Shown: positions 10,618-22,200, numbered from the stretch's first letter. The stretch is DNA of 64,000 nt from Aquilaria yunnanensis (GCA_039654915.1 CM077597.1:80726001-80790000), one strand, 5' to 3'. A program made the numbers and translations. The notes: generated by a model not told the origin, from the sequence alone.

Positions 10618-13311
10618 TGTAGACACTCAATTTCGTCCGGCTTAAAAATAAAAAAATTAATTAAATTAAAAATTAAAACTTATAAAAAAAAAAAAAATTA
10701 TTAAAACTAAAATTTTTTTTCATTATTATTATTATTAATTAATTAATTAATTAAAAAGAAAAAGAAGAAAAAAAACAAAAATAATAATAAAAAATGGGGA
10801 GGGTGGCCGACAGAGGCTCCCCCTCCCCTTATCCCTTATCTTCTCTCGCATTCTCAATCTTCATCTATTCTCTCCCTCTCACTCAACGAACACACACAGA
10901 AAAAAAAAAAAATCTTCTCTCTCTCTTTCCTCTCCCTCTGGCAGAGCACGCTTCGCTCTTCTTCTTCTTCTTCTTCTTCATCTCGCTCGAGAACACACAC
11001 AGCTTCTCTCCTTCTTTTCCCTCTCCCTCTCTCACTTCTCTCGGGAACTCTCTCTCTCTCCTTTGCTCTCCTCTCTCCTTCTCCCTCTCTGTTTCTCCTT
11101 CTCTCTCTCTCTTCTCGCAAACTCTCTCTCTCTCCTTTGCTCTCCTCTCTGTTTCTCCTTCTCTCTCTCTCTTCTCTTCACTCTCTCTTCCCTTTCGCCC
11201 CCTCTGTTCCAGCCCGATGCCCTTCCTCTGCTGGCTGGGCCTCCTCCTCTGCGTCGACGGCCCGTCCGAGCTCGCCGTCGTCGATCACACCTCCAGCCGT
11301 CTCCAGCTGCCGACAGCCACCGCCAGCTTCGCCTTCGCCACCAGCTTCGACTTCACCCGCCAGCCAGATCACCCTCGCGTCGCGCCACCAGCCACCCAGC
11401 TCCAGCGCCCCCTAGCCGTCGTCCTCTGCCGTGCTCGTCGGACGACGCCTGAAGGAAGAAGAAGGCAGTAAACGCCATACGTTTTTTTTTTTTTTATTTT
11501 AATTTTTGACCAGAAGTCAAAGACTATTCTTTTACGTTTTTTTTTTGGGTAAAATTCTGTTTAGACCTTAGCTTTTCTTTATTTTGATCATGTAAGTCAC
11601 TAACATATTCTATTTTTTTTGCAGATTAACCACTCAGCAAGTTTTATTGTTTTCTTTGCTTTAAGTTCCTTTGTTTATTTTGTCTATTTTGACCATTCAT
11701 TTAAATTTAGCCATAAAATTGATGTAGGAATATAATCTGAATTTTTTTTTTCTTAGTTTGTTTATCTATTTAATTTTGGGATAGTTTAATTATTATTTAA
11801 TATTCACGATGCATCTAAAAAAATCATTCCGCGTGGATTTAATAAAATTCTAAAAAATGAATTTAGGACAGTAGTAAATCACAAAAGTCCATATCCAGAT
11901 GGTTCGGTTAGAATCCATGGTTTGGATTTTATTTAAAATAAATAAATAAACCAAAATTAAAATTAAATAACGAAACCCGGATCGCAAATCGACTCGTTAT
12001 TGACCCAGTTATGAAAGTCCATAATTTCGACATAATTTTAATTTGTGCTTCTGGGTTTATTTGATTTGTCTAATTGAGACTTTAATTTGTTTTAATTTAC
12101 AATTAAGTCATTAATTTACTTATTTTCTATTATACTTTTGTTTGCTCAGCTAATTAAAGGCATAAATTAACTTAGGAATTGACATTAAGCTTAATTATAT
12201 GATTAAGTTAGATAGGTAATTTTAATAAATAATTTGTCCTTGGATTTATTTGATTTATTCATCTGAACTTTGGGTTTGTTTTGATTTACAATTCGCGCAT
12301 TGATTTCCTTTTATTGTCTTTTCGTTTGCTCAAATAATTAAATGTGTAAATTAACTGAGGAATTAATGTTAAGCATAATTATATGATTAGATTAGATAAA
12401 CCTTTTTTTAATTAATCTAAAATTAGTTTGACATAATAAAAATCACACCTAGGAAATATTCAGTCTACCTGTGCCATTTAATAATTAATTAAATAGCTAA
12501 TAATAAATTAAATTTAAATTAAATTCCATGACCAGATGATTCGGTTAGAATCTATGGCTTGGATATTAATTGAAATTATTTTAAAAATAATAATAATAAA
12601 ATAAAATAAAAAATTTAATAATGAAATCCGTTCGCGAATCCTCAACTCGATTAAAAGTCGATTCAGAATCTCGGTACAATTCTTCTCTTATTCTACTTAT
12701 TTTATTTTATTTATACAAGTCACTAACCTTTTTTTTATTTCTACAGAACTAACAATAATCTTTATATGTTTATTATTATTATTATTATTATTATTATTGT
12801 TATTATTATTATTATTCTATTCAGATTACTAACTATTTAATTTTTGCATAAACTAATTACTAACTCAACTAACATCACTAACCATTTAATTTTTGCTATA
12901 CTAACAATTAATTGTGCTAACCACTAACTTTCATTATTATTGTTATCACTAACCATTTAATTTTTGCTACACTAACAATTAACTGTACTGACCGCTAATT
13001 TTTATTATTATTGTTGTCATTAACCATTTAATATTTGTTATACTAACAACTAACTTTACTAACTTTATAACTAACTTTAATTATTATTATTATTATTATT
13101 ATTATAATGGAAGGTTATGCCTCCTATTTATTATTTTAAAAAAAAAGTGGATGGCCGAAAAGCCCCACTTTATTTATTTATATATCATCTTTTGATATTC
13201 TTTTGTCTACTTTATGTGTTTTCCCTTTATCTTTTTGCATGTGTTATTTAATTTATGCATCTCTTTTTTTAATGGATGTTCAAAACAAAATAACAAAAAA
13301 AATAAAAATAA

Positions 13312-13342
<31 letters not shown>

Positions 13343-14435
13343 AGAAGAAAACCTCCACTTTATTTATTGTTATTTAATTTTTCTTTATTTTATGGTTAAA
13401 CTCATTTCATTTAAAGAAATTAGCCATAAAAAATATATATGTAAAATAAATCTGAACCATGTTGTTAAGTCAAAAAAAAAAAAAAAAAAAAATTTAGTTC
13501 ATGGTATATTGGCTGGAAACTGTCTCGTGCCCGCTTTTGAGCTGCTTCACCTGGTGAAGAGGGTCTGGCTGAGTAACAACGCCTCGTACCATGATCAAAG
13601 ATTTTTATTTTTAAACTCTTTGATTCCTTTAAATTAACTTCTTATTAAATAAAAAATTAATTATTTTTTTAATTCTTTTATAAATTGAGTAATTCTTTAA
13701 ATAATAAATATCCTTCATTAAACAAGAAAAATCAGATAAGAAAAAGAAAAGAAAGATAAGAGAAAGATAAAAATAAAAAAGATAAAGAAAAGAAAAGAAA
13801 AGAAAGAAAAGAATAATAAAATATAAAAAAAGAAAGATTCTTTTTAAAATCATTAACAAATTTAATAAAAAAGACTTATAAGTTAAACTAATAATTAATT
13901 CCATAAAATAATAATTAAATAATTAACTTTAAATTAATTTCCATATCCGGATGATCCGGCAGGATCTACGGTTTGGAAATATCAACCTTTTTTTTAACTA
14001 AATAAATTAAATAAATATAAAGATAAAAATCCATATTTTTACAATATGGATAAAATTGTTTAAAATTTCACCAAATTCCGTGTCCAAATGACTCGGCAGA
14101 GTCCATGGTTCGGAATCAAATCTTCCGTGTCCAAATGACTCGGCAGAGTCCATGGTTCGGAAGTATAAAATTCTATACAAATTAACTTAAAAATCCACAT
14201 CCGATTAATTCAGTTAAAAATTCTAGATTGAAAATTAACTGAAATTTATTTAAAAGCAAAGCGAAACAAAATTAAAATCAACTAAGGTGCCAATTTTGGG
14301 CGCTATAACAATTTTGTTTTAGCGTAACCGTACTCCCGATTCCCGAACTCTCGCAGATCATATTTTAAGGTATCCAATCGACCTGAGCGAAAATCGATTG
14401 GTGGCGACTCCCGAAAACGACCCGACGTTGCCACA
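10618..14435 (+). repeat. 5' LTR (3818 bp)
   Basis: It pairs with 29029-32847. By eye the two differ by about ten substitutions plus homopolymer-length changes, nearly all in the first kilobase. Features include a CT-rich tract with C/S/P-rich spurious reading frames (about 10794-11471), runs of (ATT)n, poly-A and AAAGA-rich segments, and several copies of a short phrase containing ATGACTCGGCAGAG and CATGGTTCGGA near the 3' part. Promoter and polyadenylation sites of the LTR were not pinned down. Confidence 0.95.
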
Positions 14436-14438
14436 GCT

Positions 14439-14458
14439 TGGCGACTCCACTGGGGACC
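14439..14458 (+). other. Primer-binding site of the retrotransposon
   Basis: TGGCGACTCCACTGGGGACC begins three bases after the 5' LTR. The leading TGG pairs with the CCA end of a tRNA. From memory, sequences of this type are the tRNA-Arg-type sites of Ogre elements; the exact primer tRNA should be confirmed against tRNA 3' ends. Confidence 0.75.
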
Positions 14459-15510
14459 CTGGTTAGTGAGTCGAGCCTAAAGTTGATTTGTTTTGATTTA
14501 CTCTGCTTTACTATTATGTGGATTTATATATTATATTTACTTAAGTAAACATGCATAATGCATTCACAAAATGAAGCTCTATACCCGAGCTTCCTTAAAT
14601 CAAACACGATTCTTTCTAAGCGGAATTGGTGTTGCTGTCCTTGTGAGGCCACGGTCTCCAAGCCTTCACCGGTTTCAAAGTAGCAAAGTAGTGTATTGCC
14701 TTCTGAGACGGTTAGTCTATGCATGGGCCCATGAAAAGCTACGACTCGAATTAATCCTTCCTTACATAAACCCTAGAGGGTAAGGAATTGGGCCGTCACT
14801 ATACTTTAGTGATGGGATTCGGGAACTATCCCTGGCCTTTTTGATAAGCCACCTTATGCATATAGAATTCCCCACTTAACCATAGAACTGACCATAGAAT
14901 TTCTACCATTTACCAACACTATAAGCATGTTATTGTTATGCCATTTTTGTTACCTTATCCTTGGTTTTCTTTGTGTTTTATATTTATAGCTCAGACTTCT
15001 TTTCGTAATAGTTCATGTGTTATTAATTGATATCTAACTCGTTGTTAACCTTGTTATTCTTTTGTTATACTTCTGTTTTGTACAATTTTTCGTCATGCAT
15101 CAAAACCACGCACCAAACTGTAATAACTTTTGATCTTTCTAAATGACAACTAGAAATCTCGAAGTTCCACGATAGTTGATAATCAAACTCACTTATTGCA
15201 TGCATCCATTACATTAATCATGTGCATACAAAGTCTGATAAAAACATAATCTCATTTTGTATTGCATGCATCCATTACATCAATCACGTGCATACAAAGT
15301 CTGATAAAACATAATCTCATTTTGTATTGCACGCATCCATTACATTAAATACATGCATACAAAGTCTGATAAAAACATAATCTCATTTTGTATTACATAC
15401 ATCCATCACATCAATCAATTGCACATAAAGTTTAATAAAATGAATCTCACTTTAGAAACGGTAAAATTGGCCATCAACACCGATATCCAGCTCGGCTCCA
15501 AATAAGATTA
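14459..15510 (+). other. Retrotransposon leader, no gene recognised
   Basis: This ~1-kb untranslated-looking stretch lies between the primer site and the gag remnant. The overlapping reading frames around 14524-14783 lack any recognisable domain. Its second half is occupied by the 64-bp repeats at 15194-15457. Confidence 0.6.
15194..15457 (+). repeat. Four ~64-67-bp tandem repeats in the leader
   Basis: Units start near 15194, 15260, 15324 and 15391. Each contains a GCATCCATTACAT-like stretch, GCATACAAAGTCTGATAAAA and ATAATCTCATTTTGTATT. The last unit is the most diverged. The position just before gag suggests an untranslated leader array. Confidence 0.85.
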
Positions 15511-16790
15511 ATGGCAGAACAAACCAAAGGACGTCTCATAGATATGAAGTCCAATATAGAAAGTATGGCTGAGCAAATGAAACAGTTAATGGAGTTAGCG
15601 ACCCAAGTCCCCGTCAATGACCCACAAGATCTAACCTATCCTCCCCAATTCACTCAGAACAGGTCTCAGTTCAAGAAAAGCTCTTTCATGACTCAGGTCC
15701 ATCTGATATCATTCATCTAAGGCACAGTCCAATTTTTGAAGAAAAGAAGCTCCTGCTTAAAGAAGAAGAGAATACTAAAAAATCTCGAGATCATAGAAAA
15801 GAGACTGCGGACCATTGAAAGAGGCACTTTATCTCTTTTGATGAACAATCTTTGCTTGCTACCAGATGTTGTGATTCCCTCATACTTTAAGGTACCTGAC
15901 TTTGTGAAATATGATGGAACAAGTTATCCCATCAATTATATTACGCTGTTTCTAAGGAAAATACAACCACTCACAAGAGACGAGAAAGTGTTGATAGCAC
16001 TTTTTCAAGAAAATCTTACAAAGTCAGCGCTACAATGGTATCTAAGTCAAGGTCTGAGAAACATCAAAGCCTGGAATGACCTCGTTTAAGCTCTCAATCA
16101 GTAACTGTGAACATGTTATAGACTTACCCCCTAGATCACCAAATTCTCCAGAATATAGAGAAGAAGGAACAAGAGACCTTTAAGGAATACGCATAAAGGT
16201 GGAGACACTTAGCCGCACAAGTTCAACCATCTATGATAGAAAGAGAATTGATCACCCTGTTTACCCAAACACTAAATAAACCATTTTATGAAAAACTAGT
16301 TGGGAACACTTCAAGTAGCTTTTCAAATATGGTTTTATCTGGAGAAAAGATCGAATTTGGAATTAAAACAGGAAAGCTGGTCGATTCTTCAATTGGAGGA
16401 TGTTTCAATAAAAGAAGCGGAGCTGTCCAAAACATCATCTCCAAGTCCTATGGTCCAATACCACTCACGTTACAAGTGAAAGGATATCCTATTGAGATTG
16501 TAATCTCCAAGGCTTCCTCATCAGTACCACATACTAACACCAATGGGAAGAAATGCTACTCAAGTTGATTCAATTTTCACAAGTTACAAACCTGCTACCA
16601 CCCATACCAACGGTAGCAAAGATCAAGTAGCCTCCTCTTCCAAGTTGGAATGACCCAAACGCCAAATACAAAATGTTCAATCGGGCATTTAATTGAAAAT
16701 TGTGTGGCACTGAAACTCAAGGTCCAATAGTTGGTCGAGTTTAAATTCCTAGGCCATGATGTGATTGGTAATTGAAAGTGAAGATTTCGA
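15511..16790 (+). pseudogene. gag: Degenerate Ogre/Tat-like gag
   Basis: Pieces of a retrotransposon capsid protein are readable in more than one frame. 15511-15717 gives an N-terminal helical segment beginning MAEQTKGRL. 15736-16086 contains the capsid core (PSYFKVPDFVKYDGTSYP, then ALQWYL). 16233-16565 continues with MIERELITLFTQTLNKPFYE. A final piece near 16680 has a GHLIENC phrase resembling the C-terminal knuckle region. Stops at 15718 and 16087 and at least one frame change near 16090-16230 break it. No pol follows. The resemblance to Ogre-type gag is from family knowledge. The protein cannot be made as such, although the element's LTRs are nearly identical. Confidence 0.85.
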
Positions 16791-17397
16791 GCTGGAATTA
16801 CATTGATTTTGGAAGGACTCTAAGTCAGATCTGATCTAACAGTTCGAACACACTTTTGAATAACAGGGAATCCTTTTACTAAGCTTGCATCTTTGAAAGC
16901 TTGACAAAGTAATCTAATAGTAAAAATCTCCTAGATTTAGTCCAGAATCTAGGGTGTAGTCTTTGTTAAATGGACACATGGTATTCTTTTTCTTGGAACA
17001 ACAAAAAGATGTAATGTGTGCATTCTACCACTTTTTACCTAAAATTTCCATTCTTACATCCACATATTCTACCATTTTCTACCAAAAATTCCATTTTTAC
17101 ATCTATCTCTCACTCTTTGCCATTACACTACCCATTATTGCCATCACACTTTACTCTCTAAATGATACTACTCGTGGGTGAAATTGAAAGATAAGGAAGA
17201 TTTGTTAGTGATGATCTTCAAAGTGCTGCCAAATCTAGTAAGAATGATTTCAAATATTGCACCTCAACTCTCAAAAGGGAATTCGCAGCGGTTATCAACA
17301 TCCTTGCAAGAAATCTTGGGTTAGCTTCCAAAGAAGGTAGCTCTCCTATTAAATGACTTCAGTGGCCTCCAAATTCTCACAAATGCTCAACACAAGA

Positions 17398-17718
17398 AAA
17401 AGTTCTCGGCTCTCCACAACACAAACTCCAAAAAAAAAAAAGAGGAAAGAAGTTCATCCCTTCCATCAAAAGACAACAAGGGAAAATCCAAATCCAAAAC
17501 AAAAAGAGACTGAGAGCAAACACGAGCAAGTAAGGCCACTTGAGTCATCTCACTTCAAGACGGCTATGGTCTCGGTTCTCTGCAACATAAATTCCAAAAA
17601 ATGAAAGAAGTTCATACCTTCTATCAGAATCCATTAAGGGAAAATTCAAAAACCAAAAAGAGACCGAGAGCAAGCACGAGCAAGCAAGGCCACTTGAGTC
17701 ATCTCACTTCAAGAGAGT
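17398..17718 (+). repeat. Two ~155-170-bp direct repeats
   Basis: 17398-17566 and 17567-17718 share CTCGG(C/T)TCTC, AAAGAAGTTCAT, GAGACYGAGAGCAA and GGCCACTTGAGTCATCTCAC. Short A-run differences separate the copies. No coding role is evident. Confidence 0.8.
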
Positions 17719-18028
17719 TATCAAGTATGTCATCACCATAGCTCACAAAAAAAAAAAAAAAAAGAAACAAAAACAAAAACAAAAAAAAGAAAAAAAAAAA
17801 AAAGAAATGAAGCTCAAGTTAGAGCCAAAGAAAGAAAAAACAAAAAAAAGTGAGCTATGGATTCTAGACTGAAAACCTGCAAAGGCGGTTTAGAACACAA
17901 AAGCAACTTTCAAGCCAAGCATACATAAAGACCACGATAGTTGGGGGGCAACAGATGAGGTTTAACTTTCTGGAAAGAGTGGCAAGTTTGAGGTCATCAC
18001 TATTGAGTTTTTCATCATAATCAAATTT

Positions 18029-18620
18029 GCTCACGAGTAGTATTAAAAGACCCTTCTTTCAAACCACTTAAACTTAACTTTCCTCAGACTTATCATCCTC
18101 ATTCAGTTAAAAGACTATCATTGTAAAACATGTTTCTACCTTATTTAATACTGCTCACGAGTAGTATTAAAAGACCATTCTTTCACACCACTTAAATTTA
18201 ACTTTCCTCAGACCTAACATCCTCCAGTTAAAAGACTATCATTATGAATCATGTTTCTACCTTATTTAATACTGCTCACGAGTAGTATTAAAATACCCTT
18301 CTTCCACACCACTTAAACTTAACTTTCCTCAGACCGAACATCCTCATTCAGTTAAAAGACTATCCTTGTGAATCATGTTTCAACCTTATTTAATACTGCT
18401 CACGAGTAGTATTAAAAGACCCTTCTTTCACACCACTGAAACTTAACTTTACTCAGACCTAATATTTACCTCTTAATATCATTCTCATTCAGCTAAAAGA
18501 CTGCCACAAAAAAAACAAAAAACATTCAAACTTAACTTTCCTCACACCTAACATTTACCTCTCGATATCATCCTCATTCAGTTAAAAGGCTATTATTGTG
18601 AATCATGTTTCTACCTTATT
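18029..18620 (+). repeat. Four to five ~121-124-bp tandem repeats
   Basis: Units begin GCTCACGAGTAGTATTAAAA near 18029, 18153, 18274 and 18398, followed by a shorter diverged unit. Each also has CACCACTTAAACTTAACTTT, CAGTTAAAAGACTATC and ATGTTTCTACCTTATTTAAT. The array lies within the retrotransposon where pol is missing. Confidence 0.85.
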
Positions 18621-19569
18621 GCCTTGCACAGTTTATGTCTTCGAGTTGGAAAGGGAAGAATGGCAGGATATTTTAATTAAAAACAAAGACCGTAAATTAC
18701 TTTGTCAAGCTTTGCAAATTGATGAAAGTTTTTCTTTAAGGCCAAACCATTATTCATTAATGTATGTAGACTTAAAAGTGAGGAGATAGCTTGAGTCTTT
18801 CTTTAATAAGATGTGGTTCTTGTAAGAGAAATTTACAATCAAGTGCCATCACAAAGGTCTAGAAATGCTCGACCTTCTGTTAAAGGCGAGGTGATACCTT
18901 TTATCAACATAAATACCATATTTAGGGGGGCAAAGTAGTCTCTACGAAGCGTAAGAGGAGTACTGCCAACAAAGAAGTTCAATAGACAAGGGGGCAAGTC
19001 TTATGGATCAAAACATGAGTTCAAGGAAGAGCAATCATTCAGATTGTAACATGGGGATAAGTATGTGTCAGCCCGGACACAAGAAAAAGGACAGACATTG
19101 AAAGGTAAGCCTTTGATGCTATGAAATCCATGACAAGGGATGAGTACCCAAAGAGATATAAAGTATGAGGCGAGCGAACATTAAAGAAATTGAGGCCAAA
19201 ATTCAAGAACAAGTCAAAGAAAATGGACTTTGAAAAGAGTTGGGCTTTTGAGGCAATGGACAAGAGCTGGAAAGCATAAAGAGATTCAATGATAGTCCAA
19301 GAAGGCCATCACAAAAGAGGATCCAGTAAAACAAAGACATAAAGAACTAGATCCATACAAAAAAAAAAAAAAAAGCCATTAGTTACACATGCTCTGCATT
19401 CATGCATTTCATATCATGCATACATAGCATACAGAACAGGAATCAAATGGGAAGCACATCCACGGCACAGCTACAGCAGTATAAGCCGAGATCTCAATAA
19501 CATCAGCTCTTACCAATCTATCACTGGATACACAGCTAATATGCGGGACCAACCCGCATCAGGAATTCA

Positions 19570-19960
19570 AGGATAAGGTAGACAATATTGTCAAAAGCTT
19601 GGCTACCGATTCAATAATCGAGGCTACACCTGGAAGGATAGGATTGACGCCAGCTAGTAGTATCCAAGATAAGAGATAGCTATAGCCAAGGATAAGGCAG
19701 ATATCAAAAAGGATAAAGTAGACAATATTGTCAAAAGCCTGGCAATTGATTCAATAATCGTGGCTACACCTGGAAGGACAAGATTGATGCCAGCTTAGCA
19801 GCATCTAAGATAAGAGATAGCTGTGGTCAAAGATAAGGCAGACATCAAGAAATATTATCGTTGAAAATTTGTCAAAAGCGGACAATGGATTCAATAGTCA
19901 AGGACTGGATCAATGTCATGCCTTACGAGATATCAAAGATAAGAAATATCTATGATACCA
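19570..19960 (+). repeat. Three ~130-140-bp direct repeats, the third degenerate
   Basis: Units near 19570, 19709 and 19828 share GTAGACAATATTGTCAAAAG, GATTCAATAATCG, GGCTACACCTGGAAGGA and AAGATAAGAGATAGCT. The first two match closely; the third keeps the order but is shortened. They sit directly upstream of the first captured gene. Confidence 0.75.
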
Positions 19961-20089
19961 AAATAAAGTAGGATCCACTTTTCCGGTTAAACGGCGGATA
20001 CGGTACTCCGTGACTCTCAAGTCGGTTCTCTCAGTTGCCCATAATAACTGATTCTTTCCTCTCTTCTTTCTTTTACTTCCCTCTAGAAA

Positions 20090-20638
20090 ATGGATCCTAC
20101 TCTTTCTGTCTTACGAAAATATTTTCCTTCTCTCCCAATGAACATTCTAAAAAAGATCTACCAAGTTCGCTGTGAACGATTAAGAGTTCTGATGCACAAA
20201 GGAATCCCTGAAGATGTGCGGTGGTTAATCGAAGCCAAGGTTCGTCTGGCAAGTGAAATCCCAGAGGCATTTGTGTCTCACATGCCTGGTATAGGCAAAA
20301 GCTCTTATGCCAAAAAGCGAAGAGCGAAAAGGTTACAAGTCTGCCATAAATGTGGACGGTGGACTTGTAATACTAAATGTCGTTCTTTAGGGATGATCTC
20401 TGATAATCGAGAAGATAAAATACGATTCATTAAGAATGGCCTGAGTAAGGACTCGTTGGATGATATCCAATTGACTCTTGAGACGCATTCTTATGGATCT
20501 GTGCAACGTGAACTTCTTGGTTTATGGAGCATTTTTCATGAAGAACGAAACCGTTACAGTCCCGGGAATCTGACTGTAAATGACCCTGTTTGCCAGCTTG
20601 TAAGAAAACTGGATGGGAAGCAAATCCTCGACTCATAG
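20090..20638 (+). CDS. Captured gene copy 1: protein resembling plant-virus nucleic-acid-binding proteins (182 aa)
   Basis: This is an intact 182-codon frame inside the retrotransposon. Residues 75-81 form a basic stretch (KKRRAKR). A cysteine knuckle follows at once: C85-x2-C88-x4-C93-x3-C97. Then comes a conserved DKIRFIKNG at 109-117. This order of basic run, short knuckle and D-(K/R)-(I/L)-R-F motif recalls the cysteine-rich nucleic-acid-binding proteins at the 3' end of Betaflexiviridae genomes (carla-/vitivirus type, Viral_NABP family), some of which suppress RNA silencing. That assignment comes from motif memory, not a search. The N-terminal ~65 residues and the C-terminal ~65 are not recognised, and the protein is longer than the usual viral ones. 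It is the first of three tandem copies about 765-800 bp apart, just upstream of the LOG gene. An unrelated plant zinc-knuckle protein is the main alternative. Confidence 0.65.
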   Translation: MDPTLSVLRKYFPSLPMNILKKIYQVRCERLRVLMHKGIPEDVRWLIEAKVRLASEIPEAFVSHMPGIGKSSYAKKRRAKRLQVCHKCGRWTCNTKCRSLGMISDNREDKIRFIKNGLSKDSLDDIQLTLETHSYGSVQRELLGLWSIFHEERNRYSPGNLTVNDPVCQLVRKLDGKQILDS

Positions 20639-20798
20639 AAGCCGTTAATGCCATTATTGGACGTAAAACCAGTGGAAGATGTGAGCCACAGTCACAATTA
20701 CTGTACATACAGTTTGTTATATTTGGAAAAGTTTGCATTTTCTTTTGACAGATGTACATGCTCTCCTAAGTGTAATCGACACGTTATCCATTTCATCG

Positions 20799-20807
20799 CT
20801 ATAAATG
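20799..20807 (+). promoter_or_regulatory. TATA-like box upstream of captured gene copy 2
   Basis: CTATAAATG, preceded by TTTCATCG, lies about 85 bp before the start codon of copy 2 at 20887. A matching element with the same flank (TTTCATCA) precedes copy 3, so it is conserved between repeat units. Confidence 0.5.
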
Positions 20808-20886
20808 CATGTTTTTCCAGTCGGTTATCTAAGTTTCCTTCAATAACTAATTCCTTTCCATCATCTCTCAAATTCTTCTCTCATCA

Positions 20887-21435
20887 ATGGATTCTACTCT
20901 TTCTACCCTGTGAAAATACTTTCCTTCTCTTCCAATAAAAGTCCTTAAAAAGATCTACCTTGCTAGATGTGAAAGAATCAGAGTTTTTATGCACAAAGGC
21001 ATTCCTGATAATGTGCGGTGGCTAATTGAAGCTAAGGTTCTTTCAGCTGGTGAAGTTCCAGAAGCGTTCTTTCCTCGTATGCCCGGCTTTGGTAAAAGCG
21101 CTTATGCCAAAAAGCGAAGAGCAAAGAGGCTAGGTGTCTGTCATAAATGTGGATGATGGAATTGTAATACTAAATGTCGCTTTTTAGGATACATCTCCAG
21201 AAATCATGAAGATAAAAGAAAATTCATCAAGAATGGCCTGCGTAAGGAATCTTTGGATGATATCCTATTAACTTTTGAAACACATTCTTGTGAAATAGTG
21301 CAATGGGAAATTATGGATTTATGGTGGACTTTCCGTAAAGAACAGGATCGTTACAGTCTTGGAAATCTAACTTTTAATGACCCTGTTTGCCAGTTTGTGA
21401 GAAAACTGGATGGGAAGCAAATCCCCGACTTATAG
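20887..21435 (+). pseudogene. Captured gene copy 2, broken by two stops
   Basis: This copy is collinear with copies 1 and 3 over exactly 549 bp without indels. TGA stops interrupt it at 20911-20913 (codon 9) and 21154-21156 (codon 90, within the cysteine knuckle). The basic stretch, four knuckle cysteines and C-terminal part are still readable. The upstream TATA-like box and downstream spacer are preserved. Point decay without frame loss suggests recent inactivation. Same family caveat as copy 1. Confidence 0.8.
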
Positions 21436-21584
21436 AAGGCATTGAAGCCGTTACTAGACATAAACTAGTGGAAGATGAGAGCCACAGTCATGATTGCTGT
21501 ACATATAAGCTGTCATTTGTCTTTTCTTTTGACAATAATGTACTTGCTTTTGTAAGTGTAATTAACACATTATCCCTTTCATCA

Positions 21585-21593
21585 CTATAAATA
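21585..21593 (+). promoter_or_regulatory. TATA-like box upstream of captured gene copy 3
   Basis: CTATAAATA lies about 65 bp before the start codon at 21652, in the same spacer context as the box before copy 2. Called on position and consensus only. Confidence 0.5.
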
Positions 21594-21651
21594 TGTGTTA
21601 GTTATTTTCGTTTCCTACAATCACTAATTTCTTTCTTTGCCTCCTTTATCA

Positions 21652-22200
21652 ATGGAGTCTTCTCTTTCCGCCCTACGAAAGTATTTTCCTTCCTTCCCAA
21701 TAAATGTTCTTAAAAAGATTTATCAAGCTAGATGTGAACGATTCAGAGTATTTATGCACAAAGGCATTCCTGATAATGTGCGGTGGCTAATTGAAGCTAA
21801 GGTTCGTTCAGTTGGTGAAGTTCCAGAAGCGTTCTTTCCCCGTATGCCCGGCTTTGGTAAAAGCGCTTATGCCAAAAAAAGAAGAGCAAAGAGGCTAGGC
21901 GTTTGTCATAATTGTGGATGGTGGATTTGCGGCAATAAATGTCGTTCTCCAGGAGTGATCACCAGAAATCGTAATGATAGAATAAGATTCATTAAGAATG
22001 GCTTGCGTAAGGAATCTCTAGAAGATATCCGAGAGGTTCTTGAAGCGCATTCTTGCGGAATAGTGCAATTTGAGGTTGTTGGATTATGGATAATTCTCCA
22101 AAAAGAACGAGAACGTTACAGTCTTGGGAATCTAACCCTAAACGACCCTGTTTGCCAGTTTGTGAAAAAGCTAGATGAGATGCAAATCACCGATTCATAG
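21652..22200 (+). CDS. Captured gene copy 3: protein resembling plant-virus nucleic-acid-binding proteins (182 aa)
   Basis: This is an intact frame of the same length as copy 1. The start at 21652 was chosen because it aligns with copies 1 and 2; the open frame extends five codons further upstream to 21637. The basic stretch KKRRAKR and the knuckle C-x2-C-x4-C-x3-C are kept, as is the following DRIRFIKNG, although many other residues differ from copy 1. By eye the two proteins agree at roughly two thirds of positions, so both frames stayed open through considerable divergence. The likely role, RNA or DNA binding in the cell that hosts the element, is inferred from motifs. It is followed at 22244 by an 86-bp repeat array and then the LOG gene. 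Confidence 0.65.
   Translation: MESSLSALRKYFPSFPINVLKKIYQARCERFRVFMHKGIPDNVRWLIEAKVRSVGEVPEAFFPRMPGFGKSAYAKKRRAKRLGVCHNCGWWICGNKCRSPGVITRNRNDRIRFIKNGLRKESLEDIREVLEAHSCGIVQFEVVGLWIILQKERERYSLGNLTLNDPVCQFVKKLDEMQITDS

Larger units (their letters stand above)
16791..20089 (+). other. Retrotransposon interior without pol; repeat-rich
   Basis: A protease, reverse transcriptase or integrase would normally be found here. I see none of their motifs in any frame. The sequence instead holds three groups of direct repeats (listed separately) and A-rich tracts near 17745-17815. The 63-codon frame at 18598-18789 is not recognised. Confidence 0.7.

Noticed and set aside
10794..11471. 225-codon open frame in the 5' LTR and its twin at 29202-29825, plus overlapping frames on both strands
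   Set aside because: It is built on CT-rich, serine/leucine-rich low complexity, is open in several frames at once and has no recognisable domain. Its presence in both LTRs merely reflects LTR identity.
13629..13904. 91-codon minus-strand frame rich in Phe/Leu, repeated at 32041-32316
   Set aside because: It is the complement of an AAAGA-rich LTR segment and appears twice because the LTRs are identical. Low-complexity artefact.
18598..18789. 63-codon frame inside the retrotransposon
   Set aside because: It follows directly from the ~122-bp repeat array and has no recognisable motif. It could be a scrap of a captured gene, but the sequence does not support a call.
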